From the NCBI GenBank assembly GCA_016928975.1, contig JAFGJR010000316.1:1-19070 (forward strand): a stretch of DNA of 19,070 bases, in the 5' to 3' direction. This document shows, piece by piece, positions 8,387 through 16,101 of this stretch; position 1 is the first letter of the stretch; every line of letters begins with the position of its first letter. Made by a program: the position numbers and the translations under genes. The notes below the pieces were generated by a model that saw nothing but the letters and a program-made list of their open reading frames with translations, searched no databases and was not told the DNA's origin. The stretch is from Sedimentisphaerales bacterium. GTDB lineage: Bacteria > Planctomycetota > Phycisphaerae > Sedimentisphaerales > SG8-4.

Positions 8387-10177
8387 TCACCCGGTGAAAT
8401 ACAGATACGCCGCAAGAATCGCCAGAAGAACCGCACAGGAGGCCACCACGTCCCACTTGTTCCAGGATGCTCGCGATACTTTGCGATCCTCAGCCGTGCG
8501 GGTCCCAAAGGTCAGACCGCCGATCTTGCTGTAGTCGGGCGCTGCCGTCACATGGCTGACGACAACCATGACCCCTATACAGACCAGGAAGATGATCAGA
8601 CTATAATATTGGAAGTAAATGTTGTTCACAATCCAGAAGAAGGAGCCTTGTGTGTATTGAAAGGCCTCGTTGACGCCGGGCGTGGCCGGGTTGTCCTTGA
8701 ACAGCTTGACGGGGGTATCGACAGCCAGTCTGAACAGGCCCAGAGCAAAACCCACGATCAGCGCCCATAGGCAGCCTTTGGCGTTCAGCCGCTTGCTTAA
8801 GACCCCCAGGAAGAAGACCACGAATATCGGCGGCGCCAAGTAGGATTGGACCCCTTGCAGATAGTCGTATAGGCCTTTGCCGCCCTGGATCACGGGTATC
8901 CAGGCCAACCCGATGAGCACCATGACGGCCGTGGCGATTCGGCCCACCCAAACCCTCTTCCTCTCCGGGGTATTGGGACGCAACTTTGAATAGAAGTCAA
9001 TGGTGAACAGCGCTGCAGAGGCATTGAAGGCGCCTGCGAGCGAGCTCATCAGCGCCGCCAGCAAACCCGCGACCACAATTCCCCGGACGCCGATCGGCAG
9101 CACTTGGGCGACCAACAAGGGGAACGCCTGCTGAGACTCGTCGCGCATGACGTTGCCGCTGGCGTCGAGCATCGTTTGCCGCAAGACGTCGTTCTGTCCG
9201 CTCTTGGCCAGGGCGAAGGCAATCATGCCGGGAATGATGAAGATGAAGACCGGCAGGAGCTTCAGTGCGGACGAGCAAATGGAGCCGCGGCGTGCGTCTT
9301 GCTCGTTCTGTGCGCCAAGCACACGCTGGACAATGTACTGATCGGTGCACCAATACCACAATCCAACGATCGGTGCACAGAACAGCATGCCGATCCAGGG
9401 GTAGTTGTCATTGAAGTACCAGGCCATGCGACCGGCTTCCTTGACGGGCGCCCACGTTCCTTCCATACCCCTGGGGACAACAGGACGCCAGAGATTGAAC
9501 ATTTCCGAACCACACCAATCGCGCAAGGCTCCCCACCCCCCCAGAGCCTTCAGACCGAAGACCATCACACATGCAGAACCAACGACCAGGATCACTGTTT
9601 GGATCGCTGAAGTGTAGGCGACGGCACGCATACCGCCCATGATCGTATAGATGCCGGTGAGGACGATCACGGTGATGGACCCGATCCAGAAGCTGTCGAG
9701 ACCCATGACCGTGATATCGGGAACCAACACGGCAAACACCACGCCGCCCGCGAAGATGCCTACGGCAAGCTTGGTCAGAATATACGCGACCAGCGAGATG
9801 ACCGAGAGGACGGTACGGTTGACGGGCGAGAAGCGTCTCTCGAGGAATTCCGGCATCGTGAAGATCTTGGATCGCATGTAGAAGGGCACCATGACCCAGG
9901 CGAGAACCAGCAGGCACCAGGCGTGCAACTCGTAGTGTGCCATCGCCACGCCGTCGGTGGCGCCGGACCCCGCCAGCCCGACGAGGTGCTCGGACCCGAT
10001 GTTGGAAGAGAAGACCGCCGCACCGATGATCCACCATCCCAGATTGCGACCGGCCAGGAAGTACTCCGTCGTGGTCTGGGACCGCCTCTCCTTGAGGTAG
10101 GCCCACCAGGCAATGCCAAACACGAGGACGAAGTAGCCTGCAATCAGGAGCCAGTCAACCGTGTGTAATGCCGTCAT
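8387..10177 (-). CDS. Sodium:solute symporter, SSS/SGLT-like sugar transporter
   Basis: 596 aa inner-membrane protein with about 13-14 hydrophobic helices, the normal size for SSS transporters. Family hallmarks: TTEYFLAGRNLGWW after TM1, SSNIGSEHLVGLAG in the discontinuous TM2 region, MPEFLERRF, GGMRAVAYTSAIQ, WCTDQYIVQRVLGA, and residues 376-396 (LMSSLAGAFNASAALFTIDF), which align with the vSGLT Na2-site serines at Ser378/Ser379. The C-terminal ~60 residues carry a last helix. A strong AAAGGAGA lies 4 nt before the ATG. It probably imports the operon's pentose with Na+. The substrate is inferred from its position between the mutarotase and araB; the family also moves other sugars. Confidence 0.9.
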   Translation of the reverse strand: MTALHTVDWLLIAGYFVLVFGIAWWAYLKERRSQTTTEYFLAGRNLGWWIIGAAVFSSNIGSEHLVGLAGSGATDGVAMAHYELHAWCLLVLAWVMVPFYMRSKIFTMPEFLERRFSPVNRTVLSVISLVAYILTKLAVGIFAGGVVFAVLVPDITVMGLDSFWIGSITVIVLTGIYTIMGGMRAVAYTSAIQTVILVVGSACVMVFGLKALGGWGALRDWCGSEMFNLWRPVVPRGMEGTWAPVKEAGRMAWYFNDNYPWIGMLFCAPIVGLWYWCTDQYIVQRVLGAQNEQDARRGSICSSALKLLPVFIFIIPGMIAFALAKSGQNDVLRQTMLDASGNVMRDESQQAFPLLVAQVLPIGVRGIVVAGLLAALMSSLAGAFNASAALFTIDFYSKLRPNTPERKRVWVGRIATAVMVLIGLAWIPVIQGGKGLYDYLQGVQSYLAPPIFVVFFLGVLSKRLNAKGCLWALIVGFALGLFRLAVDTPVKLFKDNPATPGVNEAFQYTQGSFFWIVNNIYFQYYSLIIFLVCIGVMVVVSHVTAAPDYSKIGGLTFGTRTAEDRKVSRASWNKWDVVASCAVLLAILAAYLYFTG

Positions 10178-10218
10178 GTCTTCTCCTTTACGTAGTGTTC
10201 AGGAAACATGATATCCAC

Positions 10219-10250
10219 CTGAGCATCCCTCGTTGACGCCAAGGGCTCAG
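10219..10250 (-). other. Intercistronic hairpin overlapping the mutarotase stop codon
   Basis: CTGAG-CAT-CCCT (10219-10230) can pair with AGGG-CTCAG (10242-10250), a 9-bp stem with a 3-nt bulge and an 11-nt loop. It covers the aldose epimerase stop codon and lies before the symporter ribosome binding site. No T-run follows, so it is more likely to affect mRNA processing or stability between the first two cistrons than to terminate. Confidence 0.3.
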
Positions 10251-11476
10251 CGTGCCGAGAAGCGATAGATGGTCACGGTCTCGTATTTCTCTCCCGGCCG
10301 CAGAATCGTGGACGGGAAAGCCGGCTGGTTGGGCGAGTCCGGATAGTGCTGCGTCTCCAGGCAGAAGCCCCAGCGATGCTTGTAGACGATGCCGCCTTTG
10401 CCCGTGATCGTGCCGTCGAGGAAGTTGCCCGAGTAGAACTGGATGCCGGGCTCGGTGGTGCGGATCTCCATGACGCGTCCCGTGGTCGGCTCCGAGACGC
10501 GGGCCGCCAGCGTCATACCCTTCTTGCTCTGCTTCAAGACCCAGTTGTGATCGTAGCCGCCGCCGAACTTCAGTTGCTGGTACCCGTCGGCGATCCTCGC
10601 CCCGATGGCGGTCGGCCTGGTGAAATCCATCGGCGTGTCCTTGACGGGGGCGAGCTCACCCGTGGGGATCAAGCCGTCATCGACAGGGGTGAACTTGTCG
10701 GCGTTGAGCATGAGGACATGCTCGATGATGTCCCGCTCGCCGCCGGTGAGATTGAAGTAGCCGTGGTGCGTCAGGTTCACCGGCGTGGCCTTGTCGGCCG
10801 TCGCCTCGTACTCGATCTTCAACTCATCGTCGTTCGTCAGCAGGTACGTAACCGTCGAGCTCAGATTGCCGGGGTACCCCTCCTCGCCGTCGGCGCTCGA
10901 ATAGGAGAGCTTGACGCCAACGGCATCGGTTCTCCACACGGGCTTGTCGTCCCACACGACCTTGTCGAAACCCTTGTTGCCTCCGTGCAGATGGTTGGCG
11001 TTGTTGTTGGTGGCCAGGGCGTACTCGGTGCCGTCGAGCGTGAATTTGCCCTTGGCGATCCGGTTGCCGTAGCGTCCGACAATCGCGCCGAAATAGGGGT
11101 TGTTCTTGACATAGTCTTGAAGGTCGTCATAGCCGAGGACAATGTCGCCCATCCGGCCCTTCCGGTCCGGCGTGCGGAGCGACACGACGATGGCGCCGTA
11201 GGTCATAATGTCCGCCGTCAGCCCGTTGGCGTTGCGAAGGCAGTAGAGCCGGACTTCCCTGCCGTCCGGAGTGCCGCCAAACGGCTTGACGTCAATGTTC
11301 AGACCCGCCTTCACGGCGGTGGCCGTGGAGTCCGTCGTCGAAGACTTCGCAGTCACTTGCCCGGGACGATCCGCTTTGGGCGTCATACGATGCTGCTCCC
11401 TCAATTCACAACTCGAAACCCCCATTGCCACGGCGACAAGAACGAGACCGATGAATAGCGACCTGATTCTGAGCAT
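10247..11476 (-). CDS. galM: Aldose 1-epimerase (mutarotase), lipoprotein form
   Basis: 409 aa; interconverts alpha and beta anomers of free aldoses. Residues 1-23 are a lipoprotein signal (hydrophobic helix LFIGLVLVAVAMG, lipobox VSSC with Cys23). A ~35-residue Ser/Thr-rich linker follows, then the GalM beta-sandwich from ~60. Active-site motifs: NRIAKG, NHLHGG (His163), THHGYFNL (His238 as acid) and FCLETQHYPDSPNQP (Glu374 as base). The start is ATG 11476, with GGAG 8 nt upstream (11485-11488); a GTG at 11485 is in frame but overlaps that site. It is the first gene of the operon, 69 nt before the symporter. Being membrane-anchored outside the cytoplasm, it would equilibrate sugar anomers before uptake. 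Confidence 0.93.
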   Translation of the reverse strand: MLRIRSLFIGLVLVAVAMGVSSCELREQHRMTPKADRPGQVTAKSSTTDSTATAVKAGLNIDVKPFGGTPDGREVRLYCLRNANGLTADIMTYGAIVVSLRTPDRKGRMGDIVLGYDDLQDYVKNNPYFGAIVGRYGNRIAKGKFTLDGTEYALATNNNANHLHGGNKGFDKVVWDDKPVWRTDAVGVKLSYSSADGEEGYPGNLSSTVTYLLTNDDELKIEYEATADKATPVNLTHHGYFNLTGGERDIIEHVLMLNADKFTPVDDGLIPTGELAPVKDTPMDFTRPTAIGARIADGYQQLKFGGGYDHNWVLKQSKKGMTLAARVSEPTTGRVMEIRTTEPGIQFYSGNFLDGTITGKGGIVYKHRWGFCLETQHYPDSPNQPAFPSTILRPGEKYETVTIYRFSAR

Positions 11477-11578
11477 TGCTGGCACTCCAAATCCACACGG
11501 TCCCCGGCGTCACAAGGCCCTCCGGGAGCGGGCAAGCGTGCCATTATCTTCCGTCTGCGCCGGAAAGCAAAGGTTATC

Positions 11579-11678
11579 TTGCGTTTTCTTTTCACCAAAA
11601 TACGAACCATTCTGAGGCTCGATTCCCAAACCGCCCGTATGACACCACTCTTCGCAAAATGGTGAAAGAAAAACGCAA
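11579..11678. promoter_or_regulatory. Long inverted repeat, candidate operator of the pentose operon
   Basis: The left arm 11579-11597 (TTGCGTTTTCTTTTCACCA) and right arm 11660-11678 (TGGTGAAAGAAAAACGCAA) are inverted copies matching at 17 of 19 positions, with 62 nt between them. The arms are about 81 nt apart centre to centre. The left arm lies 102 nt upstream of the galM ATG. Widely spaced long half-sites upstream of an operon that encodes a XylR/AraC-type regulator fit that regulator's mode of binding. The assignment is inference; a remnant of a mobile repeat is the alternative. Confidence 0.4.
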
Positions 11679-11685
11679 CAATGCG

Positions 11686-11714
11686 TTGTTCCACAGGAAC
11701 GCCGCGCCGATAAT
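11686..11714 (+). promoter_or_regulatory. Candidate sigma70-like promoter for the prepilin gene
   Basis: TTGTTC (11686-11691) and GATAAT (11709-11714) are separated by 17 nt on the plus strand, with a leader of about 125 nt before the prepilin ATG. The -35 matches 4 of 6 consensus bases and the -10 five of 6. It directly abuts the right arm and dyads of the operator-like region, so regulation could be shared with the divergent operon. Confidence 0.3.
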
Positions 11715-11752
11715 GGACGTGATAGGGCATTGGCGATGGAATTATGATTTAT

Positions 11753-11814
11753 GAATTACGATTCACGCATCAGCCGCGGCGAGAGCGAGAGTCACAACTC
11801 ATCAATCGTAATTC
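11753..11814. repeat. Inverted repeat element upstream of the prepilin gene
   Basis: GAATTACGATT (11753-11763) and AATCGTAATTC (11804-11814) are perfect 11-nt inverted copies around a 40-nt GC-rich loop. A diverged direct copy, ATTATGATT, precedes the left arm. The element ends 32 nt before the start codon, and a frame through it is open and in phase with the gene. It could be a leader stem-loop or a small dispersed intergenic repeat. Confidence 0.45.
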
Positions 11815-11846
11815 GTGAGTCCGAAGACAGCTTTGGAGTGACGGTC

Positions 11847-12617
11847 ATGAAAGCGAAAGGCCTGAAAGGTTTCACCCTGATCGAACTGCTCGTGGTGATC
11901 GCCATCATTGCGCTCCTGATGGCGATCCTCATGCCAGCCCTGAATCGGGCCCGCAACCAGGCCCGCCGGGTGACCTGTGCCAACAACCTCAAGCAGATCG
12001 TCACCAGTCTGCACATGTACGGCAACGAGTACGACGGGAAACTGCCGCTGAACGCCAACCCCGGATACTGGTGGTGGGACATCGCCTATAGCACGACCGA
12101 CTACATTATCGCCACCGGCGGCGACCGCCACACCTTCTACTGCCCTTCCGACAAGAGCAAGAATGGGGACATGGCGATCGTCTGGATGTATAGCTCCGAC
12201 CCGCCGATCAATGCTCGAATCGAAGATGTGTTCGAGCCTGAAACCGGCCGCGACAACCTTTACCGAGTCACCAGCTACTTCTGGATCATGGACGCCAAGA
12301 CCCACAGGACGACGAAGCCGTTGGGCGTGCCGGATAGCTGGGAATGGCCCAAGAGCATGAACGTGAGGAACCCGGCGAGTGTGGAGCTCGTCCTCGACGC
12401 CACGATCAGCACCGGGACGGATGCGGAGACGGCCTCGTTTACCGAGATACGCGGGGGGCTGTTCACCCGCCACCAGATCTTTGATAGCTCGAACCATGTT
12501 GGCCATGGAGGCAGACCCGAAGGGGCCAACATCGTCTTCGTGGACGGACATCAGGAGTCACGAAACTTCAGTCAGATGATCGTTCGCCGAACCGAACTGC
12601 CGGTTCACTGGTGGTAA
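11847..12617 (+). CDS. Prepilin-type N-terminal cleavage/methylation protein (type II secretion/pseudopilin-like)
   Basis: 256 aa. The class III signal reads [25 protein letters not shown], with prepilin peptidase cleavage expected after Gly8, methylated Phe9 and the conserved Glu at +5 (Glu13). A single hydrophobic helix (to ~30) continues into the [22 protein letters not shown] segment common in planctomycete DUF1559-like and related prepilins. The C-terminus has a [17 protein letters not shown] motif, a variant of the H-X9-DG signature. The start is ATG 11847, with GGAG 8 nt upstream; 32 further codons are open upstream but lie in a repeat element and would bury the signal. No secretion ATPase, peptidase or other pilin genes are present. 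Such orphan prepilins are abundant in Planctomycetota and their individual roles are unknown. Confidence 0.9.
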   Translation: MKAKGLKGFTLIELLVVIAIIALLMAILMPALNRARNQARRVTCANNLKQIVTSLHMYGNEYDGKLPLNANPGYWWWDIAYSTTDYIIATGGDRHTFYCPSDKSKNGDMAIVWMYSSDPPINARIEDVFEPETGRDNLYRVTSYFWIMDAKTHRTTKPLGVPDSWEWPKSMNVRNPASVELVLDATISTGTDAETASFTEIRGGLFTRHQIFDSSNHVGHGGRPEGANIVFVDGHQESRNFSQMIVRRTELPVHWW

Positions 12618-13006
12618 AAAGAGAGATCAAGAGTCAAAATGCAAAAATCAAAAGCAAACGCCTTGGGCGTGCTCTCTCAGTTTTGATTTTTGATTTTGAT
12701 GTGGGTTGGAGGGTTATGGTTGGATGGGTTTTCGTGTAGATAGCGGTGTCGAGCCGCCGCCGAACCACGGTTCGCCGAGCGCCGCGGGTGGCATGCCGCG
12801 CCACGTGCCGGACGCACGCGACGGCATTCCTGTTGCGCTTGATGTCTGCCCCTGCCCTACCGGCGAGACAACCACCACAGCGGATGTTCCGCCAATTATG
12901 CGCTGTCGTTCCGGGCAACCATGCCCGGTGTATGGCTGCACTCTACAACTGCAGCGATCCAGGGAGTGATCCTTAGACTGATCTGCATGAGGAAAGGAGC
13001 AATGCT
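12618..13006. other. Non-coding leader region upstream of the LamG/discoidin genes
   Basis: 389 bases without a convincing gene; short frames on both strands overlap one another and match nothing I know. It holds the inverted repeat at 12633-12700 and, further on, a GC-rich segment with small dyads: GTGGC/GCCAC near 12787-12803 and CCGGGC/GCCCGG at 12911-12928. It ends with the GGAG ribosome binding site (12996-12999) of the next gene. I see no clear -35/-10 pair and no match to a riboswitch consensus I know. Confidence 0.5.
12633..12700 (+). terminator. Inverted repeat downstream of prepilin gene, possible terminator or dispersed repeat
   Basis: TCAAAATGCAAAAATCAAAA (12634-12653) pairs with TTTTGATTTTTGATTTTGA (12681-12699) with one bulged G. 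The loop itself contains the perfect mini-hairpin ACGCC-TTG-GGCGT. It begins 16 nt after the prepilin stop. The very A/T-rich arms ending in T-tracts could stop transcription, but the stem is weak in GC, so a dispersed intergenic repeat is equally likely. Confidence 0.4.
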
Positions 13007-16000
13007 ATGAGCAAGCAACTGACGTGTCTGGTGTTGATTTTCGCGGCGCTCGGCCCGGCCGTGACTGCGCAGGCGGCCGAGCTGGCCCACCGTTGGAGCT
13101 TCAACGGTGACCTCGCCGATTCCGTCGGAGGCCAGGACGCCGTGATCGTGGACCTGGGCGCCAATGACGCTGTCCTGTCCGATACGGATGTGGCTCTCGC
13201 CGGCGGCGCCAAGGACAGCTCAGACTACATCGACCTGGCGGATCACATCCTGAGCAGCCTCGGCGACTCGGCTACCATCGAGGTCTGGGCCACGCAAGTC
13301 TCCGTGCAGAACTGGTCGCGACTCTGGGATTTTGGCAGCAGCACCACCCACAACGTCTTCATGAGCTGGACGAACGCCACAACGCTCACTGAGGACCGGG
13401 TGGAATGGGTCGGTCCCAGCGGAACCAACACGCTGAACAGCACGAACGCCCCCTACACTCTGGGGACGGAGTTCCACGTCATCTGTGTGTTCGACGGGGC
13501 CACGGTGAGCTGGTACTCGGCATCGGCCGATGCCGCCGATCTGGGGGCAGCGAAAGGCTCGTTCCAGACCGCGAACCGGCTGTCCACCCTGGACGATACA
13601 AACTGCTGGCTGGGCCGGTCTCAATGGGGCGACAATACCGCCAACGCCCGCTTCAACGAGTTTCGCCTGTGGAAAGGCGCCATGACAGCCGCGGAAAGGG
13701 AGACCTCGCACGATCTCGGGCCGGATGGGTTCAAGGCTAAGACGGCCTACAATCCCTCTCCCGCTGACGCTGCCACGGACGTGCAGCGCGGCGTGAGCCT
13801 CAGTTGGGGCGCGGGGGGTACAGCGGCGACGCATGACGTCTATTTCGGCACGTCCCTGGAGGACGTCACCAACGCCAGCCGGACCAACTCGTTGGGCGTG
13901 CTGGTCCGCGAAGGCCAGGACGCCAACTCCTATGATCCGCCTGCCCGCCTCGATCTGGGGCAAACCTACTATTGGCGGATCGACGAAGTCAACGCAGCGC
14001 CCGACTACATGATCTTCACGGGCAAGGTCTGGCACTTCACCGTGGAGCCTTATTCCTATCCGATCCCGAACGTCACCGCTACCGCTTCCAGCGTCCACAG
14101 CACGGGGACGGGACCGGAGAAGACCGTCAATGGCTCCGGCCTTGATGCCGACGGTCTGCATTCCACGATCTCGAACGACATGTGGCTCAGCAAGAACAAG
14201 GCGCCCGAGCCGGCGTGGATTCAGTTCGCATTCGGCAAGTCGTACAAGGTGGACAAGATGCTCGTCTGGAACTCCAACCAGTCCATGGAAGGAACGATTG
14301 GCGTCGGAGCCAAAGACGTCACGGTGGAATACTCCTATGACGCCGAGAACTGGATACCTCTGGGCGACTTTGAGTTTGTGCAAGCCTCGGGAGAAGGCCC
14401 CTGTGCAGCGGATACCGTGGTGGATTTCGCCGGCGTGGGCGCGACATACGTGAGGTTGACGATCCACAGCAACTGGGGCGAACTGCTGAAGCAATATGGC
14501 CTGAGCGAGGTCCGCTTCCTGTATGCTCCCGTGGCGGCCAGAGAACCCAGCCCGGCACCGGACGCCAGCAACGTCTATCCGCAGGTAACCCTCGGTTGGC
14601 GGCCCGGACGCGAGGCTGCCTCGCACGAGGTGTATCTGGGTACGGTGATCGATGACCTCGCCCTTGCGGCCACCGTCTTACAGCCCAGCTACGACGCCGC
14701 GACCGATTTGCTCAAGACCTACTACTGGCAAGTTGTCGAGGTCAATGACGCCGCAGAGCCGAATGCCTGGGCGAGCGACGTGTGGAGCTTCTCCACAGCG
14801 GAATACATCGTGGTCGATGACTTCGAGAGTTATACCAACCTCTCGCCCAAGAGAGTGTTCCAGGCCTGGATTGACGGCCTGGGCTTCTCCCCGGATGAGT
14901 TCTTCCCCAATGGCGATCCCGGCAACGGCACCGGTGCTCTCGTCGGCTACGATCCCGAGGCCGGTAATATTATGGAGATGGGTCTGGTGCATGGCGGCAG
15001 GCAATCGATGCCGCTGTACTATGACAACAACGCCGCTCCACGATACTCGGAGACGGAGCGGACCTTCACACCCGCGCAGGACTGGAGCAAGCACGGTATC
15101 ACGACACTCGTCGTGTACTTCCGGGGCGATCCGGCCAACACCGCCGCACCGCTGTACGTCAAAATCAACGGCACGAAGGTGCTCTTCAATGGCGGCGCCC
15201 CAAGCACGGCGTTGCCGGTGTGGAAGCAATGGAACATCGATCTCGCCTCCGTCTCGGGCGCGAATCTCAAGAGCGTCAAGACGCTCACGATCGGTGCGGG
15301 CAACGGCTCCTCCAGCGGGACGGGAACGATCTTCATCGACGATATCCTGCTGTACGCAGCCCCGCCACAAATCGTGACCCCGGCCGACCCGGGCGCCGGC
15401 AGCCTGGTGGCGCTGTATGCGATGGAAGGCAACCTCCAGGACAGCTCGGGTAAGGGCAACCACGGCAGCACCTCCGGCGAGCCCTCCTTTGTCGAGGGGC
15501 AGGCCGGCTATGGCCAGGCGATGAATTTCGATGGAACGAATGACTACGCGGTTCTGCCCATCGGCACGCTGTTGAGCACGCTGGGCAGCTCGACCCTCGC
15601 CATCTGGGTGAACTACGCCGACGTCGGCAATGCCTGGCAGCGAATCTTCGATTTCGGCACGGGCGCGACGGTCAATATGTTCCTGACCGCGGAGAATGGA
15701 GCCACAATGAGCCCGCGGTTCGCCATCACGACCGGCAGCTACACTACGGAGTCATTGGTGACTGCGCCCGCCGCACTGGGGACCGGCTGGCACCACCTGG
15801 CTATCGTCATCGATGCCGCGAATATGACGCTGCGGCTGTACGTGGATGGCACATCGGTGGCCAGCGGGCCTACGGTGGTGCTTCCGAAGGACCTGGGCGT
15901 CATGACCCAGAACTGGCTGGGCCGGTCGCAGTATACGGCCGACCCGTTCTTCACCGGTGTCATGGACGACTTCCGCATCTACAACCGTGCTCTGTCGGAT

Positions 16001-16033
16001 TCCGAGATCCGTTACCTTGCAGGAGATCGATAA
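13007..16033 (+). CDS. Large secreted LamG / Fn3-like / F5-8 type C (discoidin) multidomain protein
   Basis: 1008 aa. A signal peptide covers residues 1-24 (VLIFAALGPAVTAQA|A). Domains in order: LamG-like concanavalin fold ~25-243 (HRWSFNGDLADSVGG; WLGRSQWG; FNEFRLWKG); Fn3-like module ~247-346 (PSPADAATDV, THDVYFGTS, YYWRIDEVN); F5/8 type C discoidin domain ~348-507 (VTATASSVHS, GPEKTVNGSG, DMWLS, PAWIQFAFG, GLSEVRFLY); second Fn3-like ~510-600 (HEVYLGT, YYWQVVEVND); a beta-sandwich of unrecognised family beginning VDDFESYTN (~603-783); and a second LamG ~796-1004 (WVNYADVGNAWQRIFDFG, MDDFRIYNRALSDSEI). GGAG lies 7 nt before the ATG. There is no catalytic domain, membrane anchor or sorting tail. 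It is probably extracellular glycan or matrix binding; the ligand is unknown. Confidence 0.88.
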   Translation: MSKQLTCLVLIFAALGPAVTAQAAELAHRWSFNGDLADSVGGQDAVIVDLGANDAVLSDTDVALAGGAKDSSDYIDLADHILSSLGDSATIEVWATQVSVQNWSRLWDFGSSTTHNVFMSWTNATTLTEDRVEWVGPSGTNTLNSTNAPYTLGTEFHVICVFDGATVSWYSASADAADLGAAKGSFQTANRLSTLDDTNCWLGRSQWGDNTANARFNEFRLWKGAMTAAERETSHDLGPDGFKAKTAYNPSPADAATDVQRGVSLSWGAGGTAATHDVYFGTSLEDVTNASRTNSLGVLVREGQDANSYDPPARLDLGQTYYWRIDEVNAAPDYMIFTGKVWHFTVEPYSYPIPNVTATASSVHSTGTGPEKTVNGSGLDADGLHSTISNDMWLSKNKAPEPAWIQFAFGKSYKVDKMLVWNSNQSMEGTIGVGAKDVTVEYSYDAENWIPLGDFEFVQASGEGPCAADTVVDFAGVGATYVRLTIHSNWGELLKQYGLSEVRFLYAPVAAREPSPAPDASNVYPQVTLGWRPGREAASHEVYLGTVIDDLALAATVLQPSYDAATDLLKTYYWQVVEVNDAAEPNAWASDVWSFSTAEYIVVDDFESYTNLSPKRVFQAWIDGLGFSPDEFFPNGDPGNGTGALVGYDPEAGNIMEMGLVHGGRQSMPLYYDNNAAPRYSETERTFTPAQDWSKHGITTLVVYFRGDPANTAAPLYVKINGTKVLFNGGAPSTALPVWKQWNIDLASVSGANLKSVKTLTIGAGNGSSSGTGTIFIDDILLYAAPPQIVTPADPGAGSLVALYAMEGNLQDSSGKGNHGSTSGEPSFVEGQAGYGQAMNFDGTNDYAVLPIGTLLSTLGSSTLAIWVNYADVGNAWQRIFDFGTGATVNMFLTAENGATMSPRFAITTGSYTTESLVTAPAALGTGWHHLAIVIDAANMTLRLYVDGTSVASGPTVVLPKDLGVMTQNWLGRSQYTADPFFTGVMDDFRIYNRALSDSEIRYLAGDR

Positions 16034-16057
16034 GCCGCGTTGCCGAAGCAACGTGGT
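16034..16057 (+). other. Stable hairpin between the two LamG/discoidin genes
   Basis: Directly after the stop codon, GCCGCGTTGC pairs with GCAACGTGGT around a CGAA tetraloop: 10 bp including two G-U pairs, with a perfect CGTTGC/GCAACG core. Only three T residues follow, so it is a poor intrinsic terminator. It more likely attenuates transcription or protects the 3' end of the first cistron in a shared transcript. Confidence 0.4.
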
Positions 16058-16101
16058 TTCGGAATTCACATTAGTAGAACCTCAGACTTGGAGGAATGGC
16101 T

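Larger units (their letters stand above)
11477..11846. other. Divergent intergenic regulatory region between galM and the prepilin gene
   Basis: These 370 bases separate the minus-strand pentose operon from the plus-strand prepilin gene. No gene is evident. The region is locally more AT-rich than its surroundings and holds the inverted-repeat pair at 11579-11678, two overlapping small dyads at 11672-11690, a plus-strand promoter candidate at 11686-11714 and a second inverted repeat at 11753-11814. I found no strong sigma70 promoter for galM; TTGGTG with TAACCT 16 nt downstream, on the minus strand across the proximal arm, is a weak possibility. Confidence 0.6.

Noticed and set aside
6689..8770. 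693-aa plus-strand open frame
   Set aside because: Lies antisense to ribulokinase and the symporter end, both strongly supported; its Arg/Asp/Val-rich product is typical of a GC-rich shadow frame.
11751..11846. Upstream extension of the prepilin by 32 codons
   Set aside because: It translates an inverted-repeat element and would place the class III signal internally; ATG 11847 has GGAG at correct spacing.
12634..12969. Overlapping 65-94-aa frames on both strands in the leader
   Set aside because: Mutually overlapping, no conserved motif, no convincing ribosome binding site.
13220..14626. 468-aa minus-strand open frame
   Set aside because: Antisense to the first LamG/discoidin gene; no family resemblance.
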